DNA of 64,000 nt from Brasenia schreberi (GCA_036023115.1 JAYKKT010000041.1:3621501-3685500), one strand, 5' to 3'; numbered from the stretch's first letter, positions 48,801 through 60,526 are shown. The notes: a model not told the origin generated them from the sequence alone. Translations and numbers: made by a program.

Positions 48801-50518
48801 TTATATGTAACCTGAACTGAAAGAACCAAAACAATGAATTAGCTAGTGGTGGTAGTGGTGGCAGTAGCATATTAGTAATAGTCATAGTGGCTTTAGTATA
48901 TTGGTAGTAGCAGCAGTAGTAGCGGTGGAAGTGGCCACCAAAGTCATAGTAGCAGTAGTAACAAGAGTAGCACTAGCAGTGGTAGTAGTTGTAGCCCTAT
49001 GTCACATTGATTTTGGATGCGGTTGCAAGAACACAGCAATTTTCAAAATGGGTGCAGAGACACAACCATGTATAAGTACAATTTATATGTACAGGTTATT
49101 GGTGATAGCTCATATTGTAAAACTAACAAATAAATCAGGAAATGTTAAAATGTCAATAATCCTAAAACTGTGAGTTAGTTCATTATAAAGTAATAAAAAG
49201 CACTGTTCATGAAGCTCCTTAGAGATGTTGCGGTAAAATTTAATTTAAAACGGTACCAAGTCGGAGACAGGAGAAGTACGGGGGTGTCAGAGTATCTCAC
49301 GGGTGCTGCAGTAGGGACATAGTTGAAGCCACTGTAGAAGGCCATCATATAGCAACATTATAGCACTCTAAACATAGTCTGTCAAGTAAATTTAGGCGTC
49401 TAACCTGCCTCATCTAGCAACACGAGTGTACAAATTTAACATATTCTGTGAAGTAGATTTGGCAGTAGGCACGTCTAACTGTTCAAATTAGCTCTCTGCA
49501 AAATGTTCCGTGGCAAAAGAATGAAGCTGATTTATTTCCCTCAACCGCAGAATTATGCAAATGGCTCGAGCTTTAAACCGAAGCATTAAATAAGAGGTTG
49601 ACTGTGTGGATGTTTATCTGGAAAGGATAATGATAAAGGACGTCAGCGTGCCATGGTGATGAATCAAGATTACGATGAATGCGTTGAGGAGTAAGAATCT
49701 TAGTTCTTTAAGCATGCCTGGGGGCATTCAACCACCTCCCCACCCTTTTCATCTTCTGAAACTAGACATGCGGTTACCATTTAATTCATTTTCTGCTTAG
49801 TGTAGCCGGGAAGTGTCATCTAATGTCAGCTTTTGAGATACAAAGCCTTTGATATCACAGGGCAACTATCTTACCGAAAAGGAAAAGCGGATGCAGTGAA
49901 GGAGAAAAGGATACAATTAGAACATTTTTAGCAAAGAAGTCCACAAGTAACCTGCTTGACAATCTTCTGGGTGAGTTCCTCCGTCAATCCGTCGCTTGAA
50001 TTGGATTCTGCAACAAAAGGAGGCACTGTGTCGTTCCCTCCAACAGCAGTATAACCACAAAACTGCGGCATCCCATGACCGGGCCACACCGGAGAATTCT
50101 GCAACGGATACATCTGCACCGGGTGCATCTGAGGGATCACCCTGATCATCCTTGGGATAGGCTGCGGTGGCGGCGGCGGCAAGAAGGCGCCACCACAATT
50201 CAACGGCGATGAACCAGACGAACCCCGGGGCACAAACTCAGGCGCCTCGGCGTTCAGCTTCTTCGGCGACGAGTTCATCGAGAGCACGGGCTGATCCGGC
50301 GGACGGATCTGCTCGGGGCATCGAAGATCAGCGGTCGCCTGATCATCGGCATCGATTCCATCAGGAGAACCGCGACAACCGGCATCGATAACGTCCGGAG
50401 AGGACGATCCGGGGGAAGAATCAGGAAGAGAAGTGGAATGAGGAAGGGGCTCCCGTTCCCCTTCGACACCTAGGGTTAGGGCTAGAGCATTATCGGCGTT
50501 CTCTTGCTCGTCCGCCAT
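27808..50518 (-). CDS. LARP6: La-related protein 6 (PAM2-containing LARP6), one-base frame break in the RRM exon
   Basis: Ten exons with GT-AG borders: 49952-50518, 41165-41246, 38749-38843, 38585-38656, 38395-38473, 37906-38002, 37762-37809, 37602-37670, 36850-37011 and 27808-28068 (stop TGA). Domains in order: acidic N-terminus [13 protein letters not shown]2 motif [10 protein letters not shown] for poly(A)-binding protein; a poly-Pro run; La motif ([20 protein letters not shown], then [15 protein letters not shown]); RRM ([43 protein letters not shown]); an Arg/Gly-rich tail; and a SUZ-C end ([18 protein letters not shown]). LARP6 proteins bind mRNA in the cytoplasm, and PAM2 marks the 6b/6c type. 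The CDS sums to 1532 nt: a base is missing at or beside the A8 run 38408-38415, so the next exon would be read into an immediate stop. Otherwise it would be 510 residues. Two introns exceed 8.7 kb and are full of LINEs. Confidence 0.88.
28875..31110 (-). mobile_element. RTE LINE (older, main part) interrupted by another LINE, in LARP6 intron 9
   Basis: Coding remnants on the minus strand are a C-terminal [12 protein letters not shown] block (29076-28882), an RT block [20 protein letters not shown] (29613-29404), and endonuclease remnants up to about 31100. The 3' tail is missing and the left edge is slightly rearranged (a GATGATTAACTGCC word occurs out of order near 28877). The element continues at 34221-34560 after the inserted LINE. 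Confidence 0.85.
31111..34215 (-). mobile_element. Essentially full-length RTE LINE nested in an older LINE
   Basis: About 3.1 kb. On the minus strand: a 5' leader with GGGGCGTCCCCGCCTAGCG (about 34160-34142); endonuclease ([38 protein letters not shown], 33944-33666, then 33650-32949); RT (32427-31699) with [20 protein letters not shown] and an intact catalytic box [13 protein letters not shown]; and a C-terminal [16 protein letters not shown] block (31375-31175). It ends GGCTTAGTTGTTGTTGTTTG. It is flanked by TTCAAAGCCTCTACT (31096-31110) and TTTAAAACCTCTACT (about 34214-34228), 13 of 15 matching. Frame breaks between blocks make it inactive, but the catalytic YADD is preserved. Confidence 0.9.
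34221..34560 (-). mobile_element. 5' remainder of the older, interrupted RTE LINE
   Basis: Endonuclease start remnant: [20 protein letters not shown] in 34479-34270. It rejoins exactly where the LINE at 28875-31110 stops (CCTCTACT), with the nested LINE between them. It ends near 34560 in sequence equivalent to the leader border. Confidence 0.85.
34825..36121 (+). mobile_element. 5'-truncated RTE LINE, plus strand, in LARP6 intron 9
   Basis: Runs from mid-RT ([19 protein letters not shown] near 34852, then [20 protein letters not shown] near 35048) to the end at the GTT tail near 36120. The catalytic box reads [13 protein letters not shown], with Tyr in place of the first Asp. The C-terminal block is at 35579-35884. 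The flanks TAAATGAAATACATGTA (34808-34824) and TAAATGAAATGCATGTA (36122-36138) form a 17-bp duplication with one mismatch. It is opposite in direction to the neighbouring LINEs and to LARP6. Confidence 0.92.
36736..36790 (-). mobile_element. 55-bp RTE LINE stub with perfect 13-bp target duplication
   Basis: On the minus strand it is the RTE 3' end (TCCATGTAGCCGACCCCGTC, then GGCTTAGTTGTTGTTGTTG). It lies between TCCCCAACATTCT at 36723-36735 and the same 13 bp at 36791-36803. It sits 60 bp from the donor end of LARP6 exon 9, inside intron 9. Confidence 0.88.
37834..37905. repeat. CA and GA microsatellites in a short LARP6 intron
   Basis: CACACAAACACACAAAC-type repeats are followed by GAGAGA/GAAAGA repeats that reach the exon 6 donor site at 37905. 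On the coding strand the donor is GTCTCTCTCT, so the pyrimidine repeat begins inside the splice donor. Confidence 0.85.
39235..40478 (-). mobile_element. RTE LINE in LARP6 intron 2 with a foreign 350-bp block
   Basis: The 3' end is present (GGCTTAGTTGTTGTAG on the minus strand near 39255), followed by the C-terminal block ([20 protein letters not shown], within 39916-39668) and RT sequence to about 40478. The catalytic box region reads FANDIV, so the first Asp is lost. At 39316 the LINE is interrupted by about 350 bp of unrelated sequence up to 39667, and some 35 bp of LINE sequence are missing there. No clear target duplication was found. Confidence 0.82.
39316..39667 (-). other. Unidentified acidic coding-like insert within a LINE
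   Basis: The minus strand is open through an acidic stretch ([37 protein letters not shown]) joined in frame to the LINE C-terminus, then stops. A 14-bp word (AGAGTCTTCTACAG at 39551 and AGAGCCTTCTACAG at 39653) occurs inside and at its right edge. I do not recognise the source. It could be a fragment of a host mRNA or of another transposon copied together with the LINE. Confidence 0.5.
42370..45174 (-). mobile_element. RTE LINE with perfect 19-bp target duplication, in LARP6 intron 1
   Basis: About 2.8 kb, lacking only the start of the endonuclease. Coding blocks are endonuclease (44803-44249, with [20 protein letters not shown]), a linker, RT (43521-42856, with the catalytic box [13 protein letters not shown]), and the C-terminus (42783-42406). 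The target duplication CAATTCAATCATGAGACCA is identical at 42351-42369 and 45175-45193. The perfect duplication argues for a fairly young insertion, yet the frame is already broken in several places. Confidence 0.93.
45194..46540. other. LARP6 intron 1 sequence without recognised feature
   Basis: Ordinary AT-rich intron sequence. I find no exon, tRNA or transposon domain here. Confidence 0.4.
46545..47240 (-). mobile_element. Ancient LINE fragment in LARP6 intron 1
   Basis: The word order matches the minus-strand RT 5' part of the RTE elements with heavy divergence: GCATGGTATGACCTATTAACTTG near 46555 (split here: GCATGGTATG then CTATTAACTTG), TCTATGTAGATAACATTGTAC near 46616, and GAGCCTTTGTTGAC near 46762. 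It also carries downstream linker-like text to about 47240. No frame is open. The identification is by similarity of order to the clean copies only. Confidence 0.5.
47540..47830. repeat. AACCGAA-type hAT-like repeat with AT microsatellite
   Basis: Begins TAATGGTGTGCACC, then GGTTCAATAATCAAACTG and AACCAAAATAACTAAAAACCG, and runs into a TGTATATA-rich microsatellite ending near TTATTCGG (47789). The layout is that of 60008-60526. The right border and target duplication are not clear. Confidence 0.5.
48350..48490. repeat. GGTTCGG/CCGAATC palindromic repeat
   Basis: A short tract with TCGGGTTCGGTTC, ACCAAACCAAC-like words and GGTTTGGTTCGGTTAAG, ending GGTTTTAACCGG. It is another member of the self-complementary repeat group. 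Borders are uncertain. Confidence 0.45.
48840..49000. repeat. Imperfect GTA/GTG trinucleotide minisatellite
   Basis: Runs of GTGGTAGTGGTGGCAGTAG-like trinucleotides give a Val/Ala-only translation in one frame. It is low-complexity DNA inside LARP6 intron 1, not a gene. Confidence 0.75.
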
Positions 50519-51110
50519 TGATTAGTGCTGCGGTTTTATGGTTCTGGCAGGGCTGCGAAAGGATCGAAGGAAGAGGAAACGAAGTGGACAGGGTGACGGG
50601 GCACGTGGAGAAGTAAGATTCTCAGTCAGGGGGCCGCTCGCCGCCGCCACTTTATGCGCTGGTGGAGGAGCGACAGTCGCTGCGGGTCTGACGTCACCGA
50701 GACTCGTACCAAGACATGGCACTTTCGCTTTCCGCATTCATCCAACACAAACGCACCACGAGAGCAATGATGTTGTTCGACACGACACGATAATTACTGA
50801 CAGTGTCCTGTGACAGCAGAGGCTAGTCAGCCTCTGTGAGTTGCCCGCCCGTTTCAGTCGGTGCGCGACTAGGCGTTAGTAAAGTGAGACGCAGCACCTA
50901 ACGTAGACTTAAAGTGGGTGAACCGTTTTGGTTTGACTCCATTTCTGGATCCAGCCCGATGCGCATGGATTTAGTGTATGAATCTATATATATCCGATCC
51001 ATATCGGAAACCATACCCACAGCGAGAGGTCAGGTAGCAATTTTGAACCTGACCCAACAAGCGACCCGAGAAGTCCGGGCACATGTAAGGAAGCAGCGCA
51101 CCTGAATCTG
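50519..51110 (-). promoter_or_regulatory. LARP6 upstream region
   Basis: A GC-rich stretch upstream of the LARP6 ATG, with a perfect palindromic TGACGTCA at 50689-50696 (a bZIP-type site), about 170 bp upstream of the start codon. No clear TATA box. The purine/pyrimidine bias just before the ATG fits a 5' UTR. Function is inferred. Confidence 0.35.
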
Positions 51111-52090
51111 GTCCAGGTCGAATGAAGCAACAATAATGTTAGACTTAAACATGGTTATCAAATACTACTAATGAATATAATTGTTACTTAAGAGATGGCT
51201 TTTAGTGCCACAACATAGTTGCTAATTACACCATGAGTTACAACTATTATCAAATACTACTGATGGACACAATTATCACTCAAGAGATAGTTTTTAATGC
51301 CACAATAGGTTCCATAACTTTGAAATTTTCCCACCATTGTCAAGATACATTTAAAAATCTTATAGTTTTGATAAATGTATCTCAGAATTTGAATCTTTAT
51401 TTAGCAAAACATGGGTTTCACTTATCTGAATTGAATAGTAGATAAGCTTTCCACTATCCAATCTAATTAAACAAGTGTGTGTCTTTAGATTTTAATGATG
51501 ATATATATAATGTTAAAATTGGCACATTTGTATAGTCATTGTATTTGGTATCTTTCTCTTGAGTGTTTTGGGAGTCAAACCTAAGACTTTGAGAAGCAAT
51601 CGTGCTTCATACTTACATAGGTAGCCTCTACAAATAGTGTCTCATATAAACACTATAATATATACGTATATGTGTTATATGTTTATTAAGAGCAAAACTC
51701 AACGTGTACTTTTACTTTATTGGACTAAGTACTTTTTTCTTAGATATTTATTTAGTTGGTACTTGCAATCACTTTAATGATATACTTTAACTCATTAAAC
51801 TTAAGACTTGATGTTACTTAAGTGTGAGTTATGGTTTTACCATTTGTGATCTTATAGACCAAGCTTAGATACATTCTGATTGATGTCTTTCACATCGAAT
51901 CTTTTGTAAGACCTTTTGTGAAAGTATCTACAAGATTTAATTATTATCTTGTATAAATAATAAAAATTAAGATCTTTAACCTAACTATGTTTTAGACCAT
52001 TATGTTTAGATTTCCATTATATGTTTGACAATAGGTCTTTGATAATGTACTTTGGTTACCATTGTCATCGATATGGGTGTCATAGGCTTT
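51110..52090. other. Intergenic AT-rich DNA, no gene seen
   Basis: Contains a repeated phrase: TATCAAATACTACT occurs near 51148 and 51249, about 101 bp apart, each followed by GATG/AATG and AATTAT/AATTGT. This indicates a small local duplication. No coding or RNA feature was recognised. Confidence 0.4.
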
Positions 52091-52099
52091 AACCACATT

Positions 52100-54600
52100 A
52101 AAATCTCATGAAGCATATTTCTTGGTCATTTTACTTCCTTACCTATTGAAGCTAATGTTCAAAACTTGACAACCATGGTGGAATCAACTATGAATGTTTG
52201 TTTTTTAAAACCCCAAAAATGACACCCCACTAAGAATAAATAAAGATCTAACCACTTATAGAGACATTATCTTGAGAGTAACTAACTCAACTAGCATTTA
52301 AATATTATTCTAAACCTGAAATACTTTCACTATATACAAAGCTATAGTGAATTGTTCCTTTCAAGTATTTTAATGCTAGATGAATATCATATTTGTGTCT
52401 TTTACTTAGATTGCTTATATATCGGCTCAATCCATCCACTACATATGCAATGTCACATTGAGTATATGCTATAATATACAGCAAACTTCCAACATTTTTA
52501 GCATGTCTAACTCTATCATGGGAATCCTTCATTTGATACTAATTTAATAGATAAGAGATATGATAACCATCAAAATAAATAAATTTCTTTAGAAATTTTT
52601 TAATATAATGAGGTTGTTTAAGTCCTATATTCTTTTCTTCTCTTATTATTGTAATAGCTAGAATAATATCTACTTCTCCCATGTCTTTCATGTCAAACTT
52701 GTTATATAAAAACTTTTGATATTTAAAATTTTTAAATCAATAAAAATAAGCATATCGTTAATATATAAACAAATCAAGTAATCTTTCTCATGATGAAATT
52801 TGCTATAAACATATTTATCTAATTTATTTATTTTGAAACTATTTATAAGAACAACTTGATCAAATTTTTATGTCATTGCTTAAGGACTTTCTTTAAACCA
52901 ATAAAGACTTGACTAATCTGTAAACTTTATGCTTTTGTTTGGGTATGACAAATCTTTAAGGTTGTTTTATATACACCTCATCATCTAATTAAGTATTTAA
53001 CAATATCATTTTAATGTGTGTTTGGTGAATGATAAGTTTATATATAGATACAAGTATTAAAAGCAATCTAATTGTAGTTATTCTAGCCACTGGTGAATAT
53101 GTATTAAAAAAATTAATTCTATCTTTTTAAGAAAAAACACTATCAATAAGTCTACCTTTAAATTTATCAATTATTTTATTAACTTTTTTTTTTTCAAAAA
53201 AACTATTTACAACCAATTTCTTTAGAAACGAGAGAAAAGTCTACTAATTTCCAAATTTCAATACTCATTATTGAGTCCATCTCATGTTAGATGGCTTCTT
53301 TCCAAAATATCAAATTAAGAGACTTCATAACTTGTGCATAAGTCTCGTGATTATTTTTTGTGTTATAACAAAATGACATATGACATAATTGAGTCACAAG
53401 TTCCTTCAACTAGGAACATATGAAAATATGGTTCAAAGGTATTTGCCTTTGCCTTTTATTTAGTCTAAGTATTAAACTCTCAATATTGTTATTACTAATT
53501 CCAATATTTTCTAGATCATGGTCATTTTCATGAACATATCTTATAGATTTAATAAATAAGGTACATTTATCTTCTTTAAAAATAATATCTTTTAACTCTA
53601 TCACTGTATTAATAGGATATGAGTTATTTAATCCAATTATAATGAATCTATATGCTTAACTATATTTGGCATATCCCAAGAAGATACATTGAATTTCTCT
53701 TTCACACACCTTTTTTTTTTGCTCCAAAACTTTGATAATAGCCCTACTTTGAGAAAATTTATGTTATAACTTCTTTTATTTCAGAGTTCATATCAAGTAA
53801 TTTAATTATTTTTATTTGAAACATTTAAAAATAAAACAAGTGGTTCATAAGGCTTCACACCAATAACTATTCAATTAACCCGAATATGACAACATGAAAT
53901 TTTTTATTTTTTATAACACTGTTTGTTTTCATCACACTATTTTTGTTGTAGAGAATAATGAGTCATAGTTTGATATATGATTCTCGTAAACTCAAAATAG
54001 CTACAGTTACAGTATTCTCCTCCACATCGGTTTTGAAACACTTATTAAAGTTTCACGTTAATGTTTTACTTGAGTCTTAAAAATCTTAAATTTTTATAAA
54101 AGTTTATCATTTATATGCATCAAATATACATAGTAAAGTTTAATGTAATCATCAATGAAAGTTACAAAATACCGTTTATCTCCTATCATTAGCTAACCAA
54201 ATAAATCATAAACATATGAATGAATTAAATCTAAAATTATGGAACTTATTTCAATTCTAAGAAATAGAAATCTAGTAATTTTTGTACAAATTCAAGTAAA
54301 ACATTAATACATTGACTGGTCAGTTTTTAAAATAAAATCCGATTTAGGCATGTCATGAAATTTCCTAAAGATCACATACCCCAAATGAAAATGCCACGAA
54401 TTAGATGATTCAATAATATAAGCAAAAACAATATTCAATTTAAACATAGACTCACGTATAACCCTTCCCAACAAATATGCTTTCCTTAAACAAAATAAAT
54501 GTATCTCCCTCAAATACATTTTTAAACTTATACTTATTAAGTAAGAGAATGGATATTTCAATTTAAAGATCCTCCTGAACAAGATTTAAAGACGCTAGGT
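52100..54600 (-). pseudogene. Very degenerate copia pol
   Basis: On the minus strand, in the normal copia order: a pre-integrase block SSNSWHFHLGYVIFRKFHDM (within 54582-54304); an integrase core start KRYFVTFIDDYIKL (about 54180-54130); a linker (53604-53410); an RT catalytic region LICLYINDMLIFI (about 52775-52735), where YVDD has become YIND; and RNase H-side NVGSLLYIIAYTQCDIAYVV with LSKRHKYDIHLALKYLKGTI (52532-52305). Stops and shifts are everywhere and no LTRs were found. This lineage differs from the copias at the left end. Confidence 0.8.
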
Positions 54601-55540
54601 CTGTTTGGTCTCACCGACCATGTCGTACCTGCTCCTATAGATTGAGTTCCCACAACTAATATAATGTAACAATGTTACATTTCAAGGTTCAAGGCAAACA
54701 AGACTAAGTTATACACTGAACGACTGACAAAATCTAAACTAAGAAGCTCTTCAAGAACTCTTCTAATGAATTGGCAAGCATTGAAAACGATCGATCATCT
54801 GCAAGGAAATTGAACCTCTCACCTTATTCCTTGGATGGTCCTTAAAAAGTGTTGTTAATGAAAATAAACCCATTTTTTAATGGATTTTGTTGAATTTACA
54901 ATAACTGAAACAATTATACTAATCAAGCTTGCAATTCTAATCCAACTTCTATTAATTGGATTTTGCATTGTTAGCTCTTGTATTTGGTTTAGCGCATCCA
55001 GAATGCCAGATTCTATGCCATAGAGCAACTTCACATTGGCATTCTTAATCTGGTGACAATAATTCATCTCGTGCCATTCTTCAATTAAAATTGTCACTGT
55101 TGTTCGTTTAAGAACCTAGCTTTACATAAATGACTAAGCAGATAGGGGCAATTTGCTTTACTGCTTTAAGAACCTAGCTTGAACTGATTAGATTAATGTA
55201 TCAATTATCAAGCTATTTTGATATATTTTACATGAATTGGTTTTTCTATTCCGCGGTGTTATAAGAATGATCGGTAGGTGCTTTAAGAATCACTCTTATT
55301 TATTACATATATTGCGCATTGAATTAAGCGTTGGCTAATCAATCCTTGTTATTCTGCAGTTGTGTTATATCATTTTGTTTAATATATTGGTTATTCAACT
55401 TAGAATCTGATAGTCAGGTTTTGAATCCGATGGTCGGTAAGTGCTTTATATATGAACATGGTGGTTAGGTTTTGAATTGATATTTAGTCAATTTCTTAAC
55501 ATTGATTATAATTTTTATAGGCTACTGACATCCAATATCT
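54600..55540. other. Intergenic DNA, no gene seen
   Basis: Only short frames without known motifs. A phrase GGTAGGTGCTTTAAGAAT/GGTAAGTGCTTTATATA and GTTTTGAAT(C)CGAT recurs between 55265 and 55480, a weak local repeat. Confidence 0.35.
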
Positions 55541-56720
55541 TGTCTAATTAGATAAAGGGTTTTATGGTGGTAGCATCATATTTCATAGATACTTCTCAAA
55601 AACTGGAAAACTGAATTTTGTGGTAACTTTTTACTTTATTGTATTTACTTTAGTATTATATTTCTTAATGTATTTGTTTATTAATATATGTGTTTATTTT
55701 ATAGTTTCACATATGTTCCTATACTTTATACAAGTGAGGCACTTTTTGATATAATGATGAAGTCATTGTTGGAATGGAACATAGACAAAAAGTTATCAAC
55801 CATTATATTGGATAATTGTTCTACCAATGATGCAATGATAAATGATCTTTTTGGGGCATCTAGATGGTAATTATTTGATGTTAGGTGGGAAATTACTCCA
55901 TATGAGGTGTTGTGCACATATTTTGAATTTAGTCATATAGGATGGGTTAGACTCTATGAAACATGCAATTGGGACAATTAAAAGTAGTATAGCATACTAA
56001 ATCACTACATCTAAGAGAGTAGAGACATTTGTTAGTGTGTACTAGATCAGGTGTTTTGGTTAAGAAAAAGTTGGTTTTTTATTGCAAAACAAGATGGAAT
56101 TTCATGTACTTGATATTGGAGACTCCTACTTTGTATAAGAATGTTTTTACTTGTTTAAGGCAAGTTGATCTATAATACAAAATTATTCATACTAATATTG
56201 AATGGACACTTGATGAAGAAATTTGTGAAAAGTTGAACGCTTTTTATGAGATCACAAAATTATTTTTTGGGACACAATATCTAACTATCAATATGTATTT
56301 TGACAAGATTTGTGAAATTAAGTTTGCTTTAAATCATTGGTGAAACAATGCACCTTTGGTTATTAAGAATATGACTAATAACATGTTTATGAAGTTTGAG
56401 GAACAATGTTAATGGCATTTTGAGAGTTGTTGTAGTGTTGGATCAGAGGTATAAAATTGATGTTTTTTTAATTTTATTATCAAGAATTATATGGAGATGA
56501 TTATGTGAGTGAAGTCATAAGAGTTAGACAATTTTGTTATGACTTAATCATTAAATATGATAAAGAAAAAAGTCCATTAACCATGCATGAGTATAGTTCT
56601 CAAGAGGTCATGACATCTAGTGATAAACTTTCAGCTTTTGATAGGGATGTAAAATTAAAAACCATCAAAGAAGTTCATCTACTCAAATCACCCCTTCCAC
56701 CCCTGCCGCTACTATGATCT
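55540..56720 (+). pseudogene. hAT (RICESLEEPER-type) transposase relic
   Basis: Plus-strand remnants follow the hAT transposase order: GFMVVASYFIDTSQKL (about 55560); then, after a possible intron ending in AG at about 55703, FTYVPILYTSEALFDIMMKS and LLEWNIDKKLSTIILDNCST (55700-55840); YCKTRWNFMYLILETPTLYKN in another frame (about 56078); and DEEICEKLNAFYEITKLFFG with INMYFDKICEIKFALNHW (about 56210-56340). Several stops (for example around 55868 and 56341) and shifts disable it. No terminal repeats were identified. Confidence 0.82.
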
Positions 56721-57380
56721 TCATCTCTGCCACCACTATCGGTTCCTCCGTTGCTCCTCTGCCATCATCTTTTCCACCTCCATCACCACCATGTTCCACC
56801 ACCAGCACCACTACCAGTTATATTACTACCAAAAATCATGTACAATGTATACGTTACAGGAACCAGTCCATATGATGATCCTTACAAGATATTTTCTGCT
56901 CCCACTTAGCTAGTTTAATTAAATGAATCGCTACAAAAGTTGTATCTGCTCCAATTGATATAGTGCTTGGTCTCTATCAGTCAGGACTTGAAATGTTTTC
57001 CTTCATCTTTCATCAAGGTTCTGGACAGATGAGGTCGCCATCTCTCCCAAAGTTCAGAAAATCAATAGAAGTTGTCTAATTCTTTGACAATCTGTCTAAG
57101 CCGCCTCGCGCGAGTTTCTTCGATTTCTACATGCTCCAAGAAGGCTTCACTCTATGCCTCTCTTTCACCCTTGGAAGAACAGACTTGAGACTTTCTTTGT
57201 GCAAAGGGGAAGGCCCGAAGGTAGGTGCATGAGCTTCAAGTTCCGAATTCACCCTCTATTAAGGTGAGCTATGAGGTATATTTAAAGCAGGAACATTTTC
57301 ACAAGCAAACTTTTATTTTTTATTTCAATACTTCGTGACTTCAATTTCTCTCGCAATTAAACTGATGAAGTTTCTATCTT
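56720..57380. other. Intergenic, Ser/Pro-codon-rich low-complexity start
   Basis: CCACC/ATC-rich text near 56690-56820 (repeats of CACCACCA and CATC) is followed by unremarkable sequence. No gene is recognised. Confidence 0.35.
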
Positions 57381-58150
57381 TCATAAAAGAGGGGCCTCTA
57401 ACATAACGATCCTTTTTTCTCTGACATAGTGATGCTTACGTACGTGAACATCTTCATGTGGCACCTGAGCCACGTAATATTTATTATTTAACATTTCATA
57501 TTGTTATCTACTAATTATTAACTAATATTAACTAATACATCTATAATATTGTATACTAGATATATTATATATATATATATATGTATATATTAATTTGAAT
57601 ATTAGATATTAATAGTTATTAAAATTAGATAATGCTTAAATATTAATAGTTTAAATATTAAGTATTACTTAATATTTGATAATAATGTTCAATAATTAGA
57701 TAATATTATCTGTTAAATAAATTTATTATTTATAATTTCATATTAATATTTATTAAATAGTAATTAATATTGATATTTTAGTAAATAAATATTAGTTAAA
57801 TATTAACATCTATTTATTATTTAATATTCATATTAATATCAAGAAACATTAAATTAATAATATTAGATACTATTTATTATATAATATTATTAATATACTA
57901 TTTAATGAAATTTTAGTAATAAATATTTAATATAAGTTAATATGGTTAGTGACAGGCAGATGATGTGGTGAATAGGTGCGTGGAGTAGACATTAAGATGT
58001 ATATTTAAGCCCAACTATGTAAGTAAAAACTAACATCGTTATGTTACACATCGTTGAACCTTAAGCCTCAGTTTTATTATGAGAAAAATTGAAGTCTTAA
58101 AGTATCAAAACCAAAAACCACATGATACTTTTCTAAAATTTTTCCTTTTA
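57380..58150. repeat. AT-rich dispersed repeat, copy 2
   Basis: A core of TATTAATATTTAATTA-like words (57475-57940) lies between GTGGCAC/GCCACG and TGATGTGGTGAATAGG flanks. It ends with TATCAAAACCAAAAACCACATG (about 58097), matching the tail of the copy at 24330-24850. Non-coding; class unknown. Confidence 0.55.
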
Positions 58151-60007
58151 AGGTATTAACAAAATCAAGCCCTAATGTACGAACCAGCATATCACCTTCT
58201 AAAATGAGACCCAAAATAGACATAGGTTCGACCCAAAACGAGGATAGATCCAATTCAAATACCCAAAAATTAAATGTTAAGAATAAAACTCATATTATTT
58301 AATATATTTTGTCTTGGGTGGAAGGATTCAAAGTATGTGCAATCATCACGCTTCTTTATTTGTCAACTTTTTAGCAAAACATGATCTGGTTTGGTCGTTG
58401 GTTGCTGTCCACTTCACCTATCTTTCTTGCTTTCTTTCTTTCTTTTTTTTAGGAGAGGAGGTTGAAGTCTAACACATACACCCACACATGCACACTCCCA
58501 TAGTCGAACTCTCCACTACCAGTAACGGCACTAGAGCACCTTGCAGTTGAACTAACGCTTTGGTGCATAAGTAACCTATTTAAGTCATCATAATTGTTAT
58601 TCATACACTCATTTTATTAAACATATATTTTTTACATAAAATCTCAAATTATTCTTGTTTTAGATTCTCTCTTCCTTTCCATACTCACGCTTGTTCTCCT
58701 CATGATGATTGACTTGCATGCAATCAACTTCTCCTTTCCTCCCAACGACCTTTCTCGATCTTCTTTTTTTCAGCAATCTCTTTTAATCTCGTTCACTCTC
58801 TAAATCATTTGATTTCTCTCTAAATCTTGTCCTCTTCAACTCTTCCTTTTTGAGACTTCATGACTAAGTTTTTATCTTTTTATCGATCTTTTTCAAACTT
58901 CTTTCTCTATCATTCTCAATCTCGATCTGAAAATAAATCTCACTAAAAATTGATAGAAAATAGAGTTCTAGAGAGTCGGTCATGACAAACATTTCAGGCG
59001 AGCGAAGAAATTAGTGACCGATGATAAGACATGCTTAAACATGTTTTATTTAAAGGACAAGCGTGCCTACGATGCTACTAAGTTTGAGGAGCAACACACG
59101 GTAAATGTATTTTTATCCTAAAGATGGCGCGATTGAACCATATCACTCTTTATTACCGATGATGAAACATGCTTAAGGTGCATTTTAGTTAAATGATAGA
59201 TTTGCCTTAGGCACGTTGTTGCTTGAATTGTGATGTGAGGTGAATGTTTTTTTTTTTTGAGAAAATGGTTAGTAAAAAAAGTGTATACTCCCTTGAGAAA
59301 ATTAGGGTGTTACTAATCATAAACCCCTTTAATCATTTTTTTAAAATTGTTCTTGTTCATGTTTCTCTCTCTTTCGTTCTCTTCCCATGTGCACTATTTT
59401 CTCAAAAAAAAATGCCTACCATAATCACACTTCAAATAGTGGTGCGTCGAAGGCATGTTTATAATTTAAACATAACACACCTTAAGCACGTTTCATTATC
59501 TCTTATGAAGAGTAGCACAGTTTAGTCATATCATCTTCAGGATAAAAACAATATTGCTCCTCAAATTATGACATGTCTCATTGCTGATCACTGATTTTTA
59601 CCTCCGTTTGAAACATTCATTATGACCGACTCTTTAAAATCTATTTTCTATCAATTTTTGTGAGATTTATCTTACGATCGAGATATTAGAAGAATAATAG
59701 AGAAAAAAATTCGAAAGAGTTCGAGAGATATTGATAAAGAGATAAAAAAAACCATTCATGAAATTTTTGAAGAAGAATTGAAGAGGGCGAGATTTAGAGA
59801 GCAATCAAATGATTAAAAGAGGCAACAAAATTAAAAGATATCACTAGAAAGAGATAGATCAAGAAATGTTGTTGGAAGGAAAAGAGAAGTCGATGATATG
59901 CACACGGATCATCGAAAGAAGAAGACATTGGTGAGCAAGTAGGAAGAGAGAGAATGTACAACAAGGGTAGTTTGAAACATCTTTTAAAAATGTGTATATG
60001 TTAAAAT

Positions 60008-60526
<519 letters not shown>

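Noticed and set aside
48901..49173. Val/Ala-rich 90-residue frame
   Set aside because: Arises from the GTA/GTG trinucleotide minisatellite in LARP6 intron 1.
50167..50813. Plus-strand frames over and upstream of LARP6 exon 1
   Set aside because: GC-rich shadow frames without motifs. The minus-strand LARP6 frame with PAM2 and poly-Pro explains the region.
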